Assembly: GCA_036346375.1 (NCBI GenBank)
Contig: CM070502.1
Location: forward strand, 22,668,924-22,732,923
Length of the DNA stretch: 64,000 bases
Source: Guadua angustifolia
Lineage: Eukaryota; Streptophyta; Magnoliopsida; Poales; Poaceae
Direction: 5' to 3'
The notes under the pieces are model-generated. The model did not search any database and was not told the origin of the DNA. It saw only the letters and a list, made by a program, of their open reading frames with translations. The position numbers and the translations under genes are program-made. The first letter of the stretch is position 1. The number at the start of each line of letters is the position of its first letter. Below, piece by piece: positions 23,501-35,699 of the stretch.

Positions 23501-24824
23501 ACCGACAGACGAGACATGCTCGAATCGCTGCCGTTCCGGACGTGGATCGACGCCCAGTGGAACTAACTAGCAGGTCACGAGAGATTCGACGCCGCCAAGC
23601 TGGGCGAAATTGGCGAAGAGACTCACGAGCGAGCGAGGGACGGTTTCGGCGCGAACATGGACGGCCCCGAGCGTAAACGCATGCCCGGAAGGGACTCGCG
23701 CCGAAGCGAGGACGGTTTCGGCGCGATATGGATCGGCCCCGAGCGTAAACGCTGCGGCTCGAAGGGACCCACGCCGAAAGCGAGGAGGTGCTTTGGCGCG
23801 ATATGGATAGCCCCGAGCGTAAACGCTGCGTTCGGAAGGGACTCGCGCCGAGCGGAGGACGTGTTTCGGCGCGACATGGACGATCTCGAGCGGAACGCGT
23901 TTTCGGGAGGAGACTCTACGCTCGAAGCGAAGGACGGTTTCGGGCCAAGGAACATGGACCTTGTGGCCTTCCGGATTACCACACCGCCACGCCGCCGACG
24001 AGCAAACGCCGCCGCCCCCACGCCGCCGAAGACATAGAGGTCTTGATTGTCTTGAGAATTCGCATCCTCGTGGATTCTCGCGCGAAAGGACTCAACGATC
24101 CTCACGACGCGCCACTGTCGACGATTCGGGACAGGTCCCCGCCGAGCTTACTTGTTGAATGAGGGATCAACTTGGGGCCCCTCGTTCGCAAGGGTTATAC
24201 GTCCCGAGAATATGCCGATCAATAGAATAGGTATCCGAGACAAACGTGAAGCACAGGGGTCGCTTTTTATCCGTTCGCCTCTCGGGAGATAATAACCCTA
24301 CGCCCAAAGGATTGCACTAGTATGTGAAAGTGGTTATAACGCCTTACCGGGGGCCCTTAACGACTCTAAGGACTCCCGTGAGCAAGCGAGATGTGTAAGC
24401 ATGCGTAGTGAGGTCAGAAGGTCCAACCCCACCCACCGCATTTAGGGGTATTTATAGGGAATTACAGGAGACAAATCATTTATTACAGGGGCGCACATCA
24501 GAGAGGACGGGGAAGCGGTAAAGGGCCGCGCCACTCCGCCGGGTACCACGCGACGCGGGTACAGCGAAGCGCAGACTAAGGCGGCGAAGACTGCGGCAGC
24601 ATGATCCCGGCGTGGCGATCTTCGAGCTAGCCGCGATTTAATGCCACGCCGTTTTCAGCGGGCCCCGAGCTTGTCTTGCTCGGGGACGCGGCTTGATGGG
24701 GGACGGGTAGTTTCGTGAGCCGGGCTACACGGGCGTCGGCCTTGCGGCACCATCCGCAAAAGCATAGTCGGTTGGCGCCGGCTTTGATGGTCGCTCTTGG
24801 TACAAAGATATCCAATCCCCAACA
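20503..24824 (-). mobile_element. Three-LTR element, duplicate copy with truncated first LTR
   Basis: Remnant of LTR 1 (20503-20607), internal 20608-21994, LTR 2 at 21995-22686 (TGTCGATGATTCGGG start), internal 22687-24115, LTR 3 at 24116-24824 (TGTCGACGATTCGGG start). It is followed by ACCTCTTTAGCC, corresponding to ACCCTCTTTAGCC in copy 1. The short-unit (GAAGAGCTATCGCG) and longer-unit (ACATGGACGGCC) minisatellites are both present in each internal part. There is no coding capacity. Confidence 0.8.
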
Positions 24825-25468
24825 ACCTCTTTAGCCTCGTGAAAATCGATCGCAACTCACGCAACCTTTATTTAGGATATGGTGTCTACCACCATGGCCC
24901 TTCCGTCAGATTGAGAATAAGTCATATACTCCCTCCGCTCAAAATATAGGGCGATTAGAATTCAAAATAGTCTTTTGAGGTAAACTTTGACCGTTAATTT
25001 ATGTGATAATATATTATGAATTGTTACAAAACAAACAATAATTGAAAGATCTGTGAAATATGAATCAATTGATACATCTTTTGTAAATTAAATATGCACA
25101 TAATTTAACTAATTATTGGTCAAAATTTGGGCTAATGAATAATGCAAATTTCGTTGTTCTTCATTATCTTTTGACGACAAATTTCACGAGAAATCATATT
25201 AAAACAAAGGAATAAATCATTTATATTACAAAGCGTAATAAATATGTGAACAATAACAAAGGATACAGTAAACGATAAACTATAAATAATTCGACAAACG
25301 ATATTCCATAAATATGATAGGTCCAATATTCCCGCAAGTACATAACATATGATAAAATGATACTACGGAAATAAGTTACATAATACTACGGAAATAAGAT
25401 GTTACGCGAAAATAATATAGTCCACACACTTTATTACAACTTAAAATTAGGACGGCATAACTTAACAT
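24825..25468. other. MULE spacer downstream of the GRF-like gene, copy 2
   Basis: Duplicate of 13740-14380, almost base-for-base in its AT-rich parts, with the same GGTCCAATATTCCCGCAAG block near 25320. Nothing else recognised. Confidence 0.5.
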
Positions 25469-25958
25469 CTACTGAGTGGATCGAGGCCATTTCCTTTCGC
25501 CCATGCCTCCGCTGGGCTTTCTTTTGGCACGACGCCTCTCGCTCTCTCTCTTTCTCGCCTCCTTCTTCGCTTCCTTCCACGTGCCTTCTTCGCAGGTGGC
25601 GCCACGTTATCGCTTGAAGCCGCCGCTGAACTCGCCATCCCAGGGGCTTGGCTTGATCCAGAGCCTTTGGTCTTCGGGTTGATTTCTATGTCGAACCATC
25701 GCCAAATTCACACAAAGGGTGGAGGCAATCGATGAAACTTAAATTAGCATTGTTTTATGTACAAATATTACTTAAACACGATGATTGTTACCATCTGCTG
25801 AAGTCCCGAGGCTCTTCTCCAATGGTCGGAGGCGAGAAGGTGCACATCCAATACCTCTTCCATGTCGGTTTCCCAAGAGGACAAGCTCGCAAGGATCTCC
25901 GTGACAGACACATCGGTGGGACAACCCCGAAGGTACGAAGAGGTCTCGGTACGTGAAT
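25469..25958 (-). pseudogene. GRF-like zinc-finger gene, last two exons (copy C)
   Basis: Same structure as 14381-14886: a basic C-terminal exon ending with a TAG at about 25469, an intron near 25740-25795, and an upstream exon up to 25958. Lost bases have shifted the frame in the basic tail. In the un-nested MULE this joins 39720-39793, where a TATA box and an ATG start the same minus-strand gene; the Tat element (25959-39719) now separates them. Function of such GRF-like accessory proteins is unknown; nucleic-acid binding is the usual guess for the fold. Confidence 0.45.
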
Positions 25959-26619
25959 TGTTTATTTATCGGGATCGCTAATCGCAAGAAATGTGGTAAA
26001 GGTCTCGAGTGATATGGGATTCTTAGCTAGCCGCTTTCAAACGAAGAAAAGTACAGACGAGGTTATGGTCGGAGCAAGACGACAACGAAGCGGAGACCGA
26101 GATTTATATCGTTCGAGCCTCTGCTGAAGGTAATAGTTTCATTTCCGCCGCTTCATGCGCGCTTTCTTGGCTAATCTCCCGAGTACAAGGGTGTTTTATA
26201 CGTCAAGTTCAGCGATGGCTAAGTCTGCTCGAGCTAGCGCTAAGCAGCGTTGTCTCTGCTTTTCCCAAAGGACTGGTTTCCTTGCTTTTATGCCTCCTCA
26301 AGACGCAACTACCGGGCTAGATTCCGGAGTGGTTTTCATGCACGCCGAGGCCAGCCGAATCGCCCAACTTGTTGCATGTATTCGCGCCGCTTCCACAACC
26401 TGCGTTTTGAGCAACTGGCCGGCCAAATGCTTGATCCGAATCCTGTGGTGGATCGTGGGTTCAACAAGCGGCCCACCGAGCTCGAGGTCGAAGCGGCTGC
26501 AGGTTCGGTCTAGCGCGCTTCTAGGTCGAAGCGCCAGATGCACTCAGTGTCGAGGCTGGGCCTCTGAGCTCGGGGGTCCGCTGACCGACGCTACCGGCTA
26601 AAGGACGCCAATTTCGCTA
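25959..26619 (-). repeat. 3' LTR of the Tat element
   Basis: About 661 bp; paired with 39059-39719 (about 661 bp). The purine-tract complement CCAGCTCCCCGAGG follows on its upper side at 26620-26633, as expected for the 3' LTR of a minus-strand element. Its outer terminus (TGTTTATTTATCGGG) differs from copy B (TGTCGGCGATCGGG), probably by local error. Confidence 0.75.
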
Positions 26620-26897
26620 CCAGCTCCCCGAGGCTTAAGGTCGTGGCTTAATATGGGCCACCTTGAGTCTCCATAGCCGGATCGATTCCTCGCACTTCTT
26701 CGAGGTCGAGGTCATGCGGAAATGTATCGCTGTGTCTTGAGGATACGACACTGGCGCTTCTTGATCTCCGCGTTCTCGGTACGGATGCGAACGGTTGGTG
26801 ACACTGTCCGTGCTCAAACCGCCGCCTTTAATTGCATCTGTCAAATCGTGGGTTCATGAAGTTCAAGCGCCATGTCCGGAGTCTTGATGACGGCGGC

Positions 26898-26904
26898 TTA
26901 TAAA
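26898..26904 (+). promoter_or_regulatory. TATA box of the antisense ORF, copy C
   Basis: TTATAAA about 92 bp upstream of the ATG at 26996, conserved with copy B. It lies between the 3' LTR and the ORF, on the strand opposite to gag-pol. Confidence 0.45.
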
Positions 26905-26995
26905 CCCAAAAAGCCGCAGCCTTTGAGGAAGCTTTCATCCAAGGTTTCGCTCGAGCAAAAAACCTTCTCCCCGCCGACCGAGATCGCGCGACGCT

Positions 26996-28576
26996 ATGGC
27001 TAAGCTTAGGGAGGAGCACTCTGTCGCTTTCGAGGATGAAGGAACTCGAGACCGGGGCCGCTCGACCATACACATGGCGCTTCCCGCAACAAGACCGAGC
27101 TAACCCTCAGGACGCATTTAAATCGCTTACACCGAAAGCACTTTGCCCTTTTCGCTCAAGGACTCGGAGAGCGAAGTTCTTCAGGGTCCTCACCACCGCG
27201 AGATCGAGCTCAGAACCTCGTGCCGAACTCCATTCTTACTCGCCATCTTTTCCCACTGGCGAGGGTTCTGAGAATCGCTCTCACCCTCGCTCTTTCTTTC
27301 GCAGATTTCACCTTTCTTCCGCCCGTGAAGGACCCCTGTGGTCGGGTGCGCTCTATTTCCGCAATGACAGGCTCATGGTCCTTCCTCAAGATTCAATCTC
27401 GGATCTCCAAAGCCAGGCCGAAGCTACCGGTTCTACTCAAGAAAGGGGAGCTCAGACGTCATACATAAGGGAAAGCCCGCCGACGGAAGAAGGAGACCCT
27501 TAACCGGGCGACTCGAGGACGCACGTAAGAGGCCATTGCCGCTTATACACCTTCAATGAAGCGCTGCTCACGGGCAAAGCGACGCGCCACCTTCTCGAAC
27601 CAAAGTGTCTCCTGCTGGCGCGTAACGCACTCCGCTCTTCGAGATCCAGTGGTGCATCGACCGACACGCGAGAGTACGTCCGGTGTTTTTCCGCTTGCAG
27701 GTCTTGCTCGACCGCACTTCGATGGTCCCTCGGCGGCGCCTTTGCAATTCCGGCGAGTCTTGGGTCGCCGATGATGTACGAGATGTTCGGGAAATTACGC
27801 GCACAACTATTCCATGGACGACTCACTGGCCCCAAGGAACGTGTTCACTAAAACCCGAGGTAAACCAATCGACCAAGGGCCCGGCCTCATGGCCTCGAGG
27901 TTTTTGCCCTCTCTCGGCGCCAAGTAGACCATCAAGAGTCGCTTGATACCAAAGTGATGCTCTCGCTGCCCGGAGGGGGCAAGGGCAAGAGAGGGAAGAA
28001 GAGGCCTCCTGCTGTCGAGCGGCCCCCTGAGGCGGAAGTCCCACGAGTGGGGGGACCGCGCCATGGTAAGGATCCCACCGGGTCGAGTCCTGAGCTGCGC
28101 GCCGCACTTGTTTGCTGATGAGTTCTTCCTTTTTAGCAACAGAGAGGCGTGCACGCCTGACTTTGAGCCCCCAACAAGCCTAGGTGCTCGGCTCGAGGTT
28201 CTAGGACCACAATGCCAAGGCGGACGCAGAGCCGCCCGAGTCCCGAGGTCCCAGTCAGGGGGCGCGGCCGACGGCCTCTGTGCAGCACGGGCAGCAAGAT
28301 CTCCGCCGACCCTCGACAAGGCGGAGGCCGGTGACCCAAGTAAACCCTCAAAGATCTTTAGGGCCGCAACGCCTCGCAGATCTTCTCGCTTAGTGTATGC
28401 TCTTGATCGCAGACCTTGAGCGCCGAGCTCAAAACTTGCCCGCTTTGACGATGGTCAAGTATCGAGGGCGCAGTCCGAGTCCGAGGAGGAGGACACATTC
28501 AATTGGTCCCGCCGCTTTCATCACTGCTTCTGGGACCGCTTGTAAATCCGACCTGTATTCAAAGACTAGTCCAGAT
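26996..28576 (+). pseudogene. Tat antisense ORF, N-terminal half (Transposase_28-like), copy C
   Basis: ATG at 26996 gives MAKLREEHSV. Read across small shifts it has the domain core VPNSILT, then a HL/REG segment and an FYF-like aromatic stretch, as in PF04195 'putative gypsy type transposon' proteins. A later segment is rich in Arg, Lys, Gly and Ser. Around 28450 it reads MVKYRGRSPSPRRRTHSI before the solo LTR interrupts it at CACGC (28577-28581). The coding sequence resumes at 31505. The protein's role is unknown; it is not a DDE transposase despite the domain name. Confidence 0.6.
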
Positions 28577-28581
28577 CACGC

Positions 28582-31499
28582 TTAGTGCACATAGCCTCAA
28601 CATTGGTACATATCATACCATAACCAAATAAATAATAAGTACTTTGATTAAATACTCAAACTAGTTGATCGACCATATGGTCAAGTTATTAAAGATACGA
28701 TCACAGTATGTAAGACTTATTAGAATATTCAAATGCAAATGAAATAAAATAAACTCGTGGCGCCAACCAATTTGCCACAGTAATCGACTGGTCGCTTCCC
28801 TAGTTTGTCGCTCTCCCGATTCTCCTCCCGAAAGGTGGGTTGCTTTTCTTCAACTCGGTTGTGTTGTTGTGGGTGAGTACTTTGAGCACTCAAAGAAGTC
28901 ATGCATGTAATGTAATTCTAATATTCTACATGCATGGCTTAGTACAAAGGATAGGCTATGGTTCATGAGTAGTACAAAGATTTAAGAATAACAAGAGTAA
29001 TTTGCAAAGCAAAGCAAAACAAGAATAAGAATAGTAGCTTTAAACATTTTAATCACAAATATATTTCCATCCTATGTCCAGCTCCTCATTACCAACCCCA
29101 AGCATTTTCCATAAACAATTCATTTTCATGAAAATCTAACCCTTGATCAGAATCAATTCGAGCGATGCTCAATACCGTGAGCACGCTTATTCAATAGGTT
29201 GTACACTCACAGAGGTTATACACTTTACCCACAAGATACAACCAATACCACCAAGGCAAACAATCGTGAACGGTTTTTCCAAAGTTCCATCTAAACCTAG
29301 TATCGCCTGGCTAAGGTTTCAACACCGAGGGATGGTTACACACCTGTGGCCCCTCATGCGCCATGTGAGTTCTCATTCCGCTTCTCCGGCCTCACACCAC
29401 CACGACAAGACCAAAGAATAGATTCTCTACCATTACTAAGCCTGCCCCATTACTTGAGCTTGTGGTCAGAGAGAGACTCGCTCCAAATGCTCGCAAGGTT
29501 AAGTCCTTAGTTGACCGAGGCAAGACTAACCAAAATGACCTTAAACATCCAAAACCAATAAAACCAAATGCATCACCAGCTTGCCACTCTGGCCCACCGT
29601 AAACAATCTTGCCACATGCCCCGCCTAAATCATTTTCCCCACCCCTGCTTCTTACCATTGCACCACGTGTACATCATCAACTCAATAACACATGTCTCAT
29701 TCACAAAGCATGTTCACTATCTCATTAAGTCAAGATTCACTTTGGTATTCCAAAATCATGAACGCCCACGCAAGGTGGCTAAGCATACTACTTTGGCCTA
29801 CTCAACCCATGTTGGCAAATTATTAATGTCCAACTATTAGTCCATAATCTAGGTGACAAATGATTCATGGCATACAATTATATATTACAAGGTGGCATAC
29901 AAAGAACTCAGGCATTTAACTAATCCCAAAAACTTATTCAAAGTCATTTCTATCAAATTAGCATGCAATAGTTTAAATCAAAGTAATTTGCTCTAATAGG
30001 TTCAACATGATCAAACACAACTTGCCTTCAAAAAGTGTTGGTTCTCGTTCCCGAACTTGCTCTCGGTCAACTTCCTCTAAACCTTCAGCACTTCAACGCT
30101 CACGCCAGAACGCAAATAAATAGCAATAAATAAATAAAACAGAGAGCAACTCAAGCCTAAAAATTCAAATAAAATTCATAAACAGAAAGAGCTTGATTTT
30201 ACAAATTTATAGAAATTGGAATCACTAAATCGGAGTTAAAACGCAAAGTTACAAGCGCTTGAAGTTTCAAAATATATTTAAAATCAATATCCTGAATTAA
30301 ATAAATATTTTCTTTTCGAAAATTAATTATTGCGTCATCCGTGACACGGTCGTCACCAGAGAGTGACACGGGTCTTGCCGACGCCACCTCGACCGGCTCC
30401 TCGTCGGCCGACGCCAAGATGACGCCATCATTGACTCATCGACAGTGGGACTCCACCGTGACATCACCGACGCCACGGCCCGGGCGGGCGATATGCGGGT
30501 CCGCTTGTCGCCATTTCATGCATAGCGTGAGAGGTGCGGTACATCGACTGTGGGTCCGCGCTGTTTCGCTCCTCAGCACGCCGAACGGCGACGCGGGCAA
30601 TACGGGCGATCTTTGGATTTGCATCTAACAAAGGAGAATTGAAGATGAAGTTCACTATTCCTAAGGCGACGGGCTCACCTCACGGCCGGATTCGATCGTA
30701 TACCGGGCGGTTCGTGAACCCATGCGCATTTACGGGCGGCGCAGCTTGACCGAGGGGAGACGAGACGAAGACGTAGGCCGACGGCGTTTCCGTGGTCCTC
30801 CCATGAAGAAGTGACCTCCGACGCTGCTTGACGAGGTGAGTCCGACGGCGGCACGGCGACGGCGAGAATGACCGACATGCAAGTGAATCGGCAAGAAACT
30901 CCTGCTGGTGACTTCGGAACTTCGGGCGAGGTCGCGGCGGCGAGGCAATGGCCATCTGCGGCGCGGATGAGTACGGACGGATGCGCGCGAGGTAAGGTTC
31001 CCAACACGGGTGGCGCAAGAATAAATAGTGCCCTCGGCCCGCGGAAAGTCGCGAAACCGAGGCCCACATGGCGCTACATGGAACCGACGAGGATTCGTGT
31101 CAACGACGTATGCTGATGGAGAGCCGCTTGATCCGGATCGAACGGCAAGTGGAGTTAGGGTTTTCCTGAACGGGCCGCATGTTGTTCGCCCAACATCACC
31201 ACGGATTTTAATCCTTTTTCGATTAAAAATAATTCCCAAATTCAAATAATTCATTCGGGGCTTTAAAAATACTAGAAAATTTCGAAAAATCCCCAAAAAT
31301 ATTTTAAGACATTTGTGACTTAAATAAAATATTTTCAGCAAAACTTTTATTTTAACTCTTCCATTATTTAATTAATTTGATAAATGGCTTAATTCAAAAT
31401 AAATTCAAATAATTCCAAATAAATCCAAATAAATTCCAGAAATTCCCAAAAATTCAAAATACCATTTAAATGCAATAAAGTTAAAATTGGGGTGTTACA
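28582..31499 (-). mobile_element. Solo LTR (chromovirus-like gypsy) inserted in the antisense ORF
   Basis: 2918 bp. The minus-strand 5' end is TGTAACACCCCAATTTTAAC, a common start of grass chromovirus (Tekay/Del-type) LTRs. A 5-bp duplication CACGC lies on both sides (28577-28581 and 31500-31504). The other end is GTGCACTAA rather than a clean CA. There is no internal region or second LTR, so it is solo. Most of it is AT-rich (for example 29840-30020) and is identical in copies A, B and C there. Confidence 0.8.
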
Positions 31500-31504
31500 C
31501 ACGC

Positions 31505-32937
31505 CCAACATGAACGCTGCTTGGTCGCCGAGTTCGGTTCAGGCCAATGGTTCACCAAGGCCTCGACGACACGTATTTATGACGAGCCCGAGTTCGCGAA
31601 TCAACCGCGGATTTCTAATCGGCGAGGCCCATGACGCAAATTGGCCGACTATGGCGATTCGCCGACGTTGTTCTCCCGGCGTCATCATGAGGAGGACGCC
31701 AGAGTCATGGCGGCATACCGGGCGACACCTCAAGCTCCTCCGGCCACGGCCGCTTCCAGCGGAGAGGTCATCGACGTCACGGCCATCGGAAGGTGACCAG
31801 CCGCAGTGTTCATGATCTTGCCACCGTGGGTCGCTGCGGTGCCGAGGCCGCAGAGATCCCGTGTCGTGGAGGTCGAGGATTCCGCTGGCAGACCCGGCCG
31901 CCATCCCTTTGGTGCCGAGACGGCGAGGCCCGGCCACGGAGGTCGGATCGACCACGCCGCGCTTCGGCCAAGCAGTTGAATCCACCTAAGAGGTGGCGAA
32001 GACCGTGCCGCCATCCGGTGGGAGTCCGCCCGCCTGCGCGCCAATGCAGAATTTTGGCCGCTTTGCCCAACACACGGCATGAGGAGGAGGAGAGATCCTC
32101 GCGATCGCATTTGACGACCGCAGCGAGTTTACCTGCACGCCGAGGCCATCTCCGCGAGGTAAGGGTCTTCCACGCGACTCGTAGTTCATAGCCCGAGCTC
32201 CTTGTCCACTCACATTTTGGCCCCCTTTCGCCGTGAAGGTGATCGACCATGCCTCTCGGGCTACAAGGCCTTTCGAGAGCACGCCGACGGCCGAGGGGCC
32301 TCCCGAACGTGATAGAGGCGCTGGAGGTCGAGCGCCCAAGCTCATTAGGACCATAGAGGTCGTTAGCAGGGGAGCTCAACAAAGAAAGCCCAAGAGTCAC
32401 CGATCCGCGCCAGACGATGAGGGCGCAGGAGGTAGCCCACACTGCAGACTCGAGCAGCTGTGGCCTCCGAACGCCACTCACGGCTTTAAGGCCGTGGAGC
32501 AAGAACGCGACGGTCCGCAAGGCGCTGAGGCCGAGCGGCTAAAGTTGAAGCTCGAGAAGGTCACGCCGAGCCGACGCCTCACCGGATAGGCGCCCCCGAG
32601 CTCGAGGCCAAGGTCCCGAACTCGGCGAGAAGCTCAGCACGCCAACAAGGTGGTCGAGGACGAGCGCCAAGGTCGAGGCATCGGAGAAAGCCACCGCGAC
32701 CGGCTGCTCCTCGATGAAGGCGCCCCCGAGCCGAGGCCAAGCTCTTGGCTCAAGGGAGACTTGAGCGCCCAAAAAGGTGGCAACGAGCGCCGGCGGCCTA
32801 ACTCCAAGACGAACGGCGCCGAGTCATGGATGCTCCATGGTGGCCCTTCGTAACTGTGAGTGAGCTATCGGCCCCGAGGGTCAAGGTCGCCGAGTTTCGA
32901 GCAAGAGAAGCTTGCCCGTGAGATGGCCGAGCTATAA
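31505..32937 (+). pseudogene. Tat antisense ORF, C-terminal half (coiled coil)
   Basis: Continuation of 26996-28576 after the solo LTR. Early part: EDARVMAAYRATPQAPPATA and EVIDVTAIG, then Pro/Arg-rich linker. The later part (about 32530-32937) is a heptad-like, charged stretch seen across two frames: KLEKV, PELEAKV, ELGEKLST, VVEDERA, KVEASEKATA, and ends EKLAREMAEL with TAA at about 32935-32937. Long coiled coils after a Transposase_28 domain are usual for these retroelement extra ORFs. Only copy C keeps this half. Confidence 0.6.
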
Positions 32938-33599
32938 AAGACGTTATAAAGCAAGTAATGTTCCAATAGAAAACAGATTGTTTTGTTTGGGGAACGAGGA
33001 AACCTTGTCCCGATTTAAATTCATAGTTGCGGATACTTGTCCTCCGCTTTTGTTTCGCCACGCCGCTTCTTGGTCGTGCCGCCGATAGGATAGCCTTATC
33101 CAGCCTTCGCTAGTCCCGAGGTTCGGGCGACGCGTGGTTTTGGGCACAAGACGAGATGACGACGAGCTGCCACGACCTGTGAGAGTAGAGGAAAAGCCCG
33201 CAAGGAGGACACAAAGCGGCCTGGGCTTTCGATGGCCACACTCGTGTTAATGCTCGAGCAACCATCACGACTATGCGATTTGCTCACCGTACCAAAGTGG
33301 CGAGGCCTCTGCCGTGCCTGCACAGGGAGAGCTAGATCGCGAAGATGTTCGGGCTTACGCTTAGCCTCGGCCCATCGGGTGAACGCCAAGCCCGCGACAC
33401 GAGACTAAGAGCAAACGCGGTTGCGGCGCGAAAGGTCGCGGCTCGAACACGTAAAAGGCTTGTAAAAAGAATGGTAACAATCACAAGTGGAAGTAATCAT
33501 AAGGGTGAAAAGGAACAATCACTTTTATTGAAATGTAAGGTAAAGAGTTTATACACAAAATTTCCGAAGTCGATCTATGTTCCACGAGCCAGAGAGCTC

Positions 33600-34650
33600 T
33601 TCGCCATCAAGCATCGCTAGCTTGGTGAAGCCCCCGGCGATCCGCTGAAACGACTCTATAGGGGCCCTCCCACTGGGGGACAACTTGTTGAGGCCGGACG
33701 AGCCCCGAATCTGCCCCTGTGCATAGGTCCCCAACAAGGAGCTTCCTAGGTCGTGACCACCGCACGCATGTCCGCGAAGAGCTTGCGTGTAGTGCGCTGA
33801 TCGTAGCAAAGGCACGGCATCTTACTTCTTCCGCGAGGGTAAGGTCGAGAGACTGTTTCAGGTTTCAAGTCGACTTGGTTTACTGTCGACCTCGGCAGAG
33901 CTCCAACAGACTTTCGGAGGCGGATTTGCCAAGATCAACACGAGCCGGAAGGGTGTGGACCCCGTGGGTTCGGCTTGTTGTGGTACGTAATAGACCATAG
34001 AACGGTGGAAGTTCGCCACCCGTGTCTTGCCGTGCGCTCGAGCTCATCTCGCAACTCTTTCTTGACGCCTCGACGATTTGCCCGCATGCGTTGCTCCGCC
34101 GCCTCCGCTGTTCGGGGTGAGCCACCAAACGAAGCATATTTTGATGCCGAAGTTCTCGCAAAACTCCCGAACAACTCATCCGTAAACCGGTACCGCTTGT
34201 CGCGATAATTTTGCATGGAACTCCGCACTGTGACCACGTAATGTTTAAAATGAACTCGCCGCCGAAAGCAAAGGATGGTCGACCGGTTCGCTTGCGATCC
34301 ACTTGGTGAAGGTGTCGGCGGCTACGTATCAGAACTTCTTCCCCGACCGCTTGAGGAAAAGGGCCGAGGATATTCAGCCCCCATGTCGAGAAGGGCCAAA
34401 GAAGCGGATGGTCTCGAGCGAGGCGGCGGTCAGCGATTTCCGCGTGAATTGCATGCGCGCAAGCGCGACGATATCACGAGCATCTTGAAGGTCATAATAA
34501 TAATACCCCATGCGGAAGGCCTTGCCGACCATCGCCCCAGACGAAGAATGCTCCACAGAGGTCTTAATGGATGTCGCTAGTAGGTACTTACCTCCTCCAT
34601 GGAGACGCGACCGCCCAGATGCTTAAACATGTCGCTCAGAGCTTCCTTCG
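33600..34650 (-). pseudogene. Tat integrase region
   Basis: Minus strand. The zinc-binding N-terminal part is seen at 34556-34374: HSSSGAMVGKAFRMGYYYYD then DARDIV. The catalytic core follows: YVAADTFTKWIASEPV (about 34330-34270), corresponding to the ...VAVDKFSKWIEA... stretch with the first Asp. VREFCENFGIKICF (about 34170) leads into the region that should hold ...HPQTNGQ.... Further on, the DLKPE-like tail and CYDQR motif run to about 33700. In-frame stops and shifts are present. It inserted the DNA copy into the genome when active. Confidence 0.65.
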
Positions 34651-34699
34651 ACGAGCGCGTATAGACTCGCCTGCCGCTGATTCGCCCTTCCGGTGGTCG

Positions 34700-35400
34700 G
34701 GTGGTAGGTCACCCCGCGAAGGAAATCACAGATGAATTGGCCCAGAAGGTGTACTCGACCGCCACGAGCAAGGCCTCCTCGCCGAGATCGAGGGGGTCGC
34801 CACTGCTTCCAGATGACGCTTGTGGGACCGCTGGCTGCCGAGGAGGCGAGCTTGGAGAGGAAATTCGGCATCGAGTTGTCCTTCCCGGGATGTGCTTGAG
34901 CTCCAAGTTCTGAAATCACTTTCCATTTTATGACTCGCAAGGTATTTCGCCATCAGTCTCCCGAGCATTGGTATTCTTGTTGTATCAAGGATTTATTTAG
35001 CCGAGTCGCCTTTCACGACCAACCGACGACGCCTAAAGCCTTGCAAGCTCGTGAGGCTCCGCCAAGAGAGCTTCAGATCGCCACATTATTGGTCACCGTG
35101 AACTCAAAATCTAACCACGACTTCACCGTCGCCAAGGCTGTGTGAGAATGAGGATGCCACCGAGCGCTGATGGACCTCGAGCCGCCAAGAACATGACCTA
35201 AGGCTTTGCCCTCGACCTCCGGCCGCAGATTATGACACCGCCGACTACTTAAGTCTGGCGAGCACCGCGATTTGATGGCTGTTCGAGCGACGACCGACAT
35301 CAAACGCCACCCATGGCCCACTTGGCGACGCGCCGGCCACTCGGTTCCGCAAGATGTCCTGCGGAAGTTGCTCGACGACCACTAATGCGCCAAAATAGTG
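34700..35400 (-). pseudogene. Tat RNase H region
   Basis: Minus strand. The end of RNase H and the connection are clear near 34860-34910: ELKHIPGR in one frame and HPGKDNSMPNFLSKLASS in another, matching the gypsy ...HIPGKENSxADxLSKLAS... motif. Upstream (about 34930-35150) the frame is broken. The domain removes RNA from the RNA/DNA hybrid. Confidence 0.6.
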
Positions 35401-35699
35401 GCGAGCTGGCGCGACGCCATGAGGAGAGCATATGCAGCTCAGACCAAGGGTAGCGCCCTTCTAGCCGCAAGACCCACCGACGTAATAGATGGGTGTCGCG
35501 AGACCCTGCTCGCCACTAGGACTGATCGACACAAGTAGTGGTCGCGAGGTAGAGCAGAACTCTCGCCAGTTGTGGTGTTGTAAGGAGGGTGGGGACGATG
35601 TATACCTTCACCCGGCGGGATCACGGCCTCCCGAGTCCACTGGCTTCCCTCGCTTATGCGAGTCCGAAGAACGGAGCCCGCCGCCCGAGCCTCGAGATG

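Larger units (their letters stand above)
20503..31515. repeat. Tandem segmental duplication, copy 2 (11.0 kb)
   Basis: Colinear with 9381-20502. Its left end starts in the middle of LTR 1 of the three-LTR element without a left flank, and its right end runs into Tat antisense-ORF sequence not present in copy 1. Confidence 0.85.

Noticed and set aside
31730..32520. Long minus-strand frames over the antisense ORF
   Set aside because: They oppose the coiled-coil pieces that match known retroelement ORFs, and show no domain.
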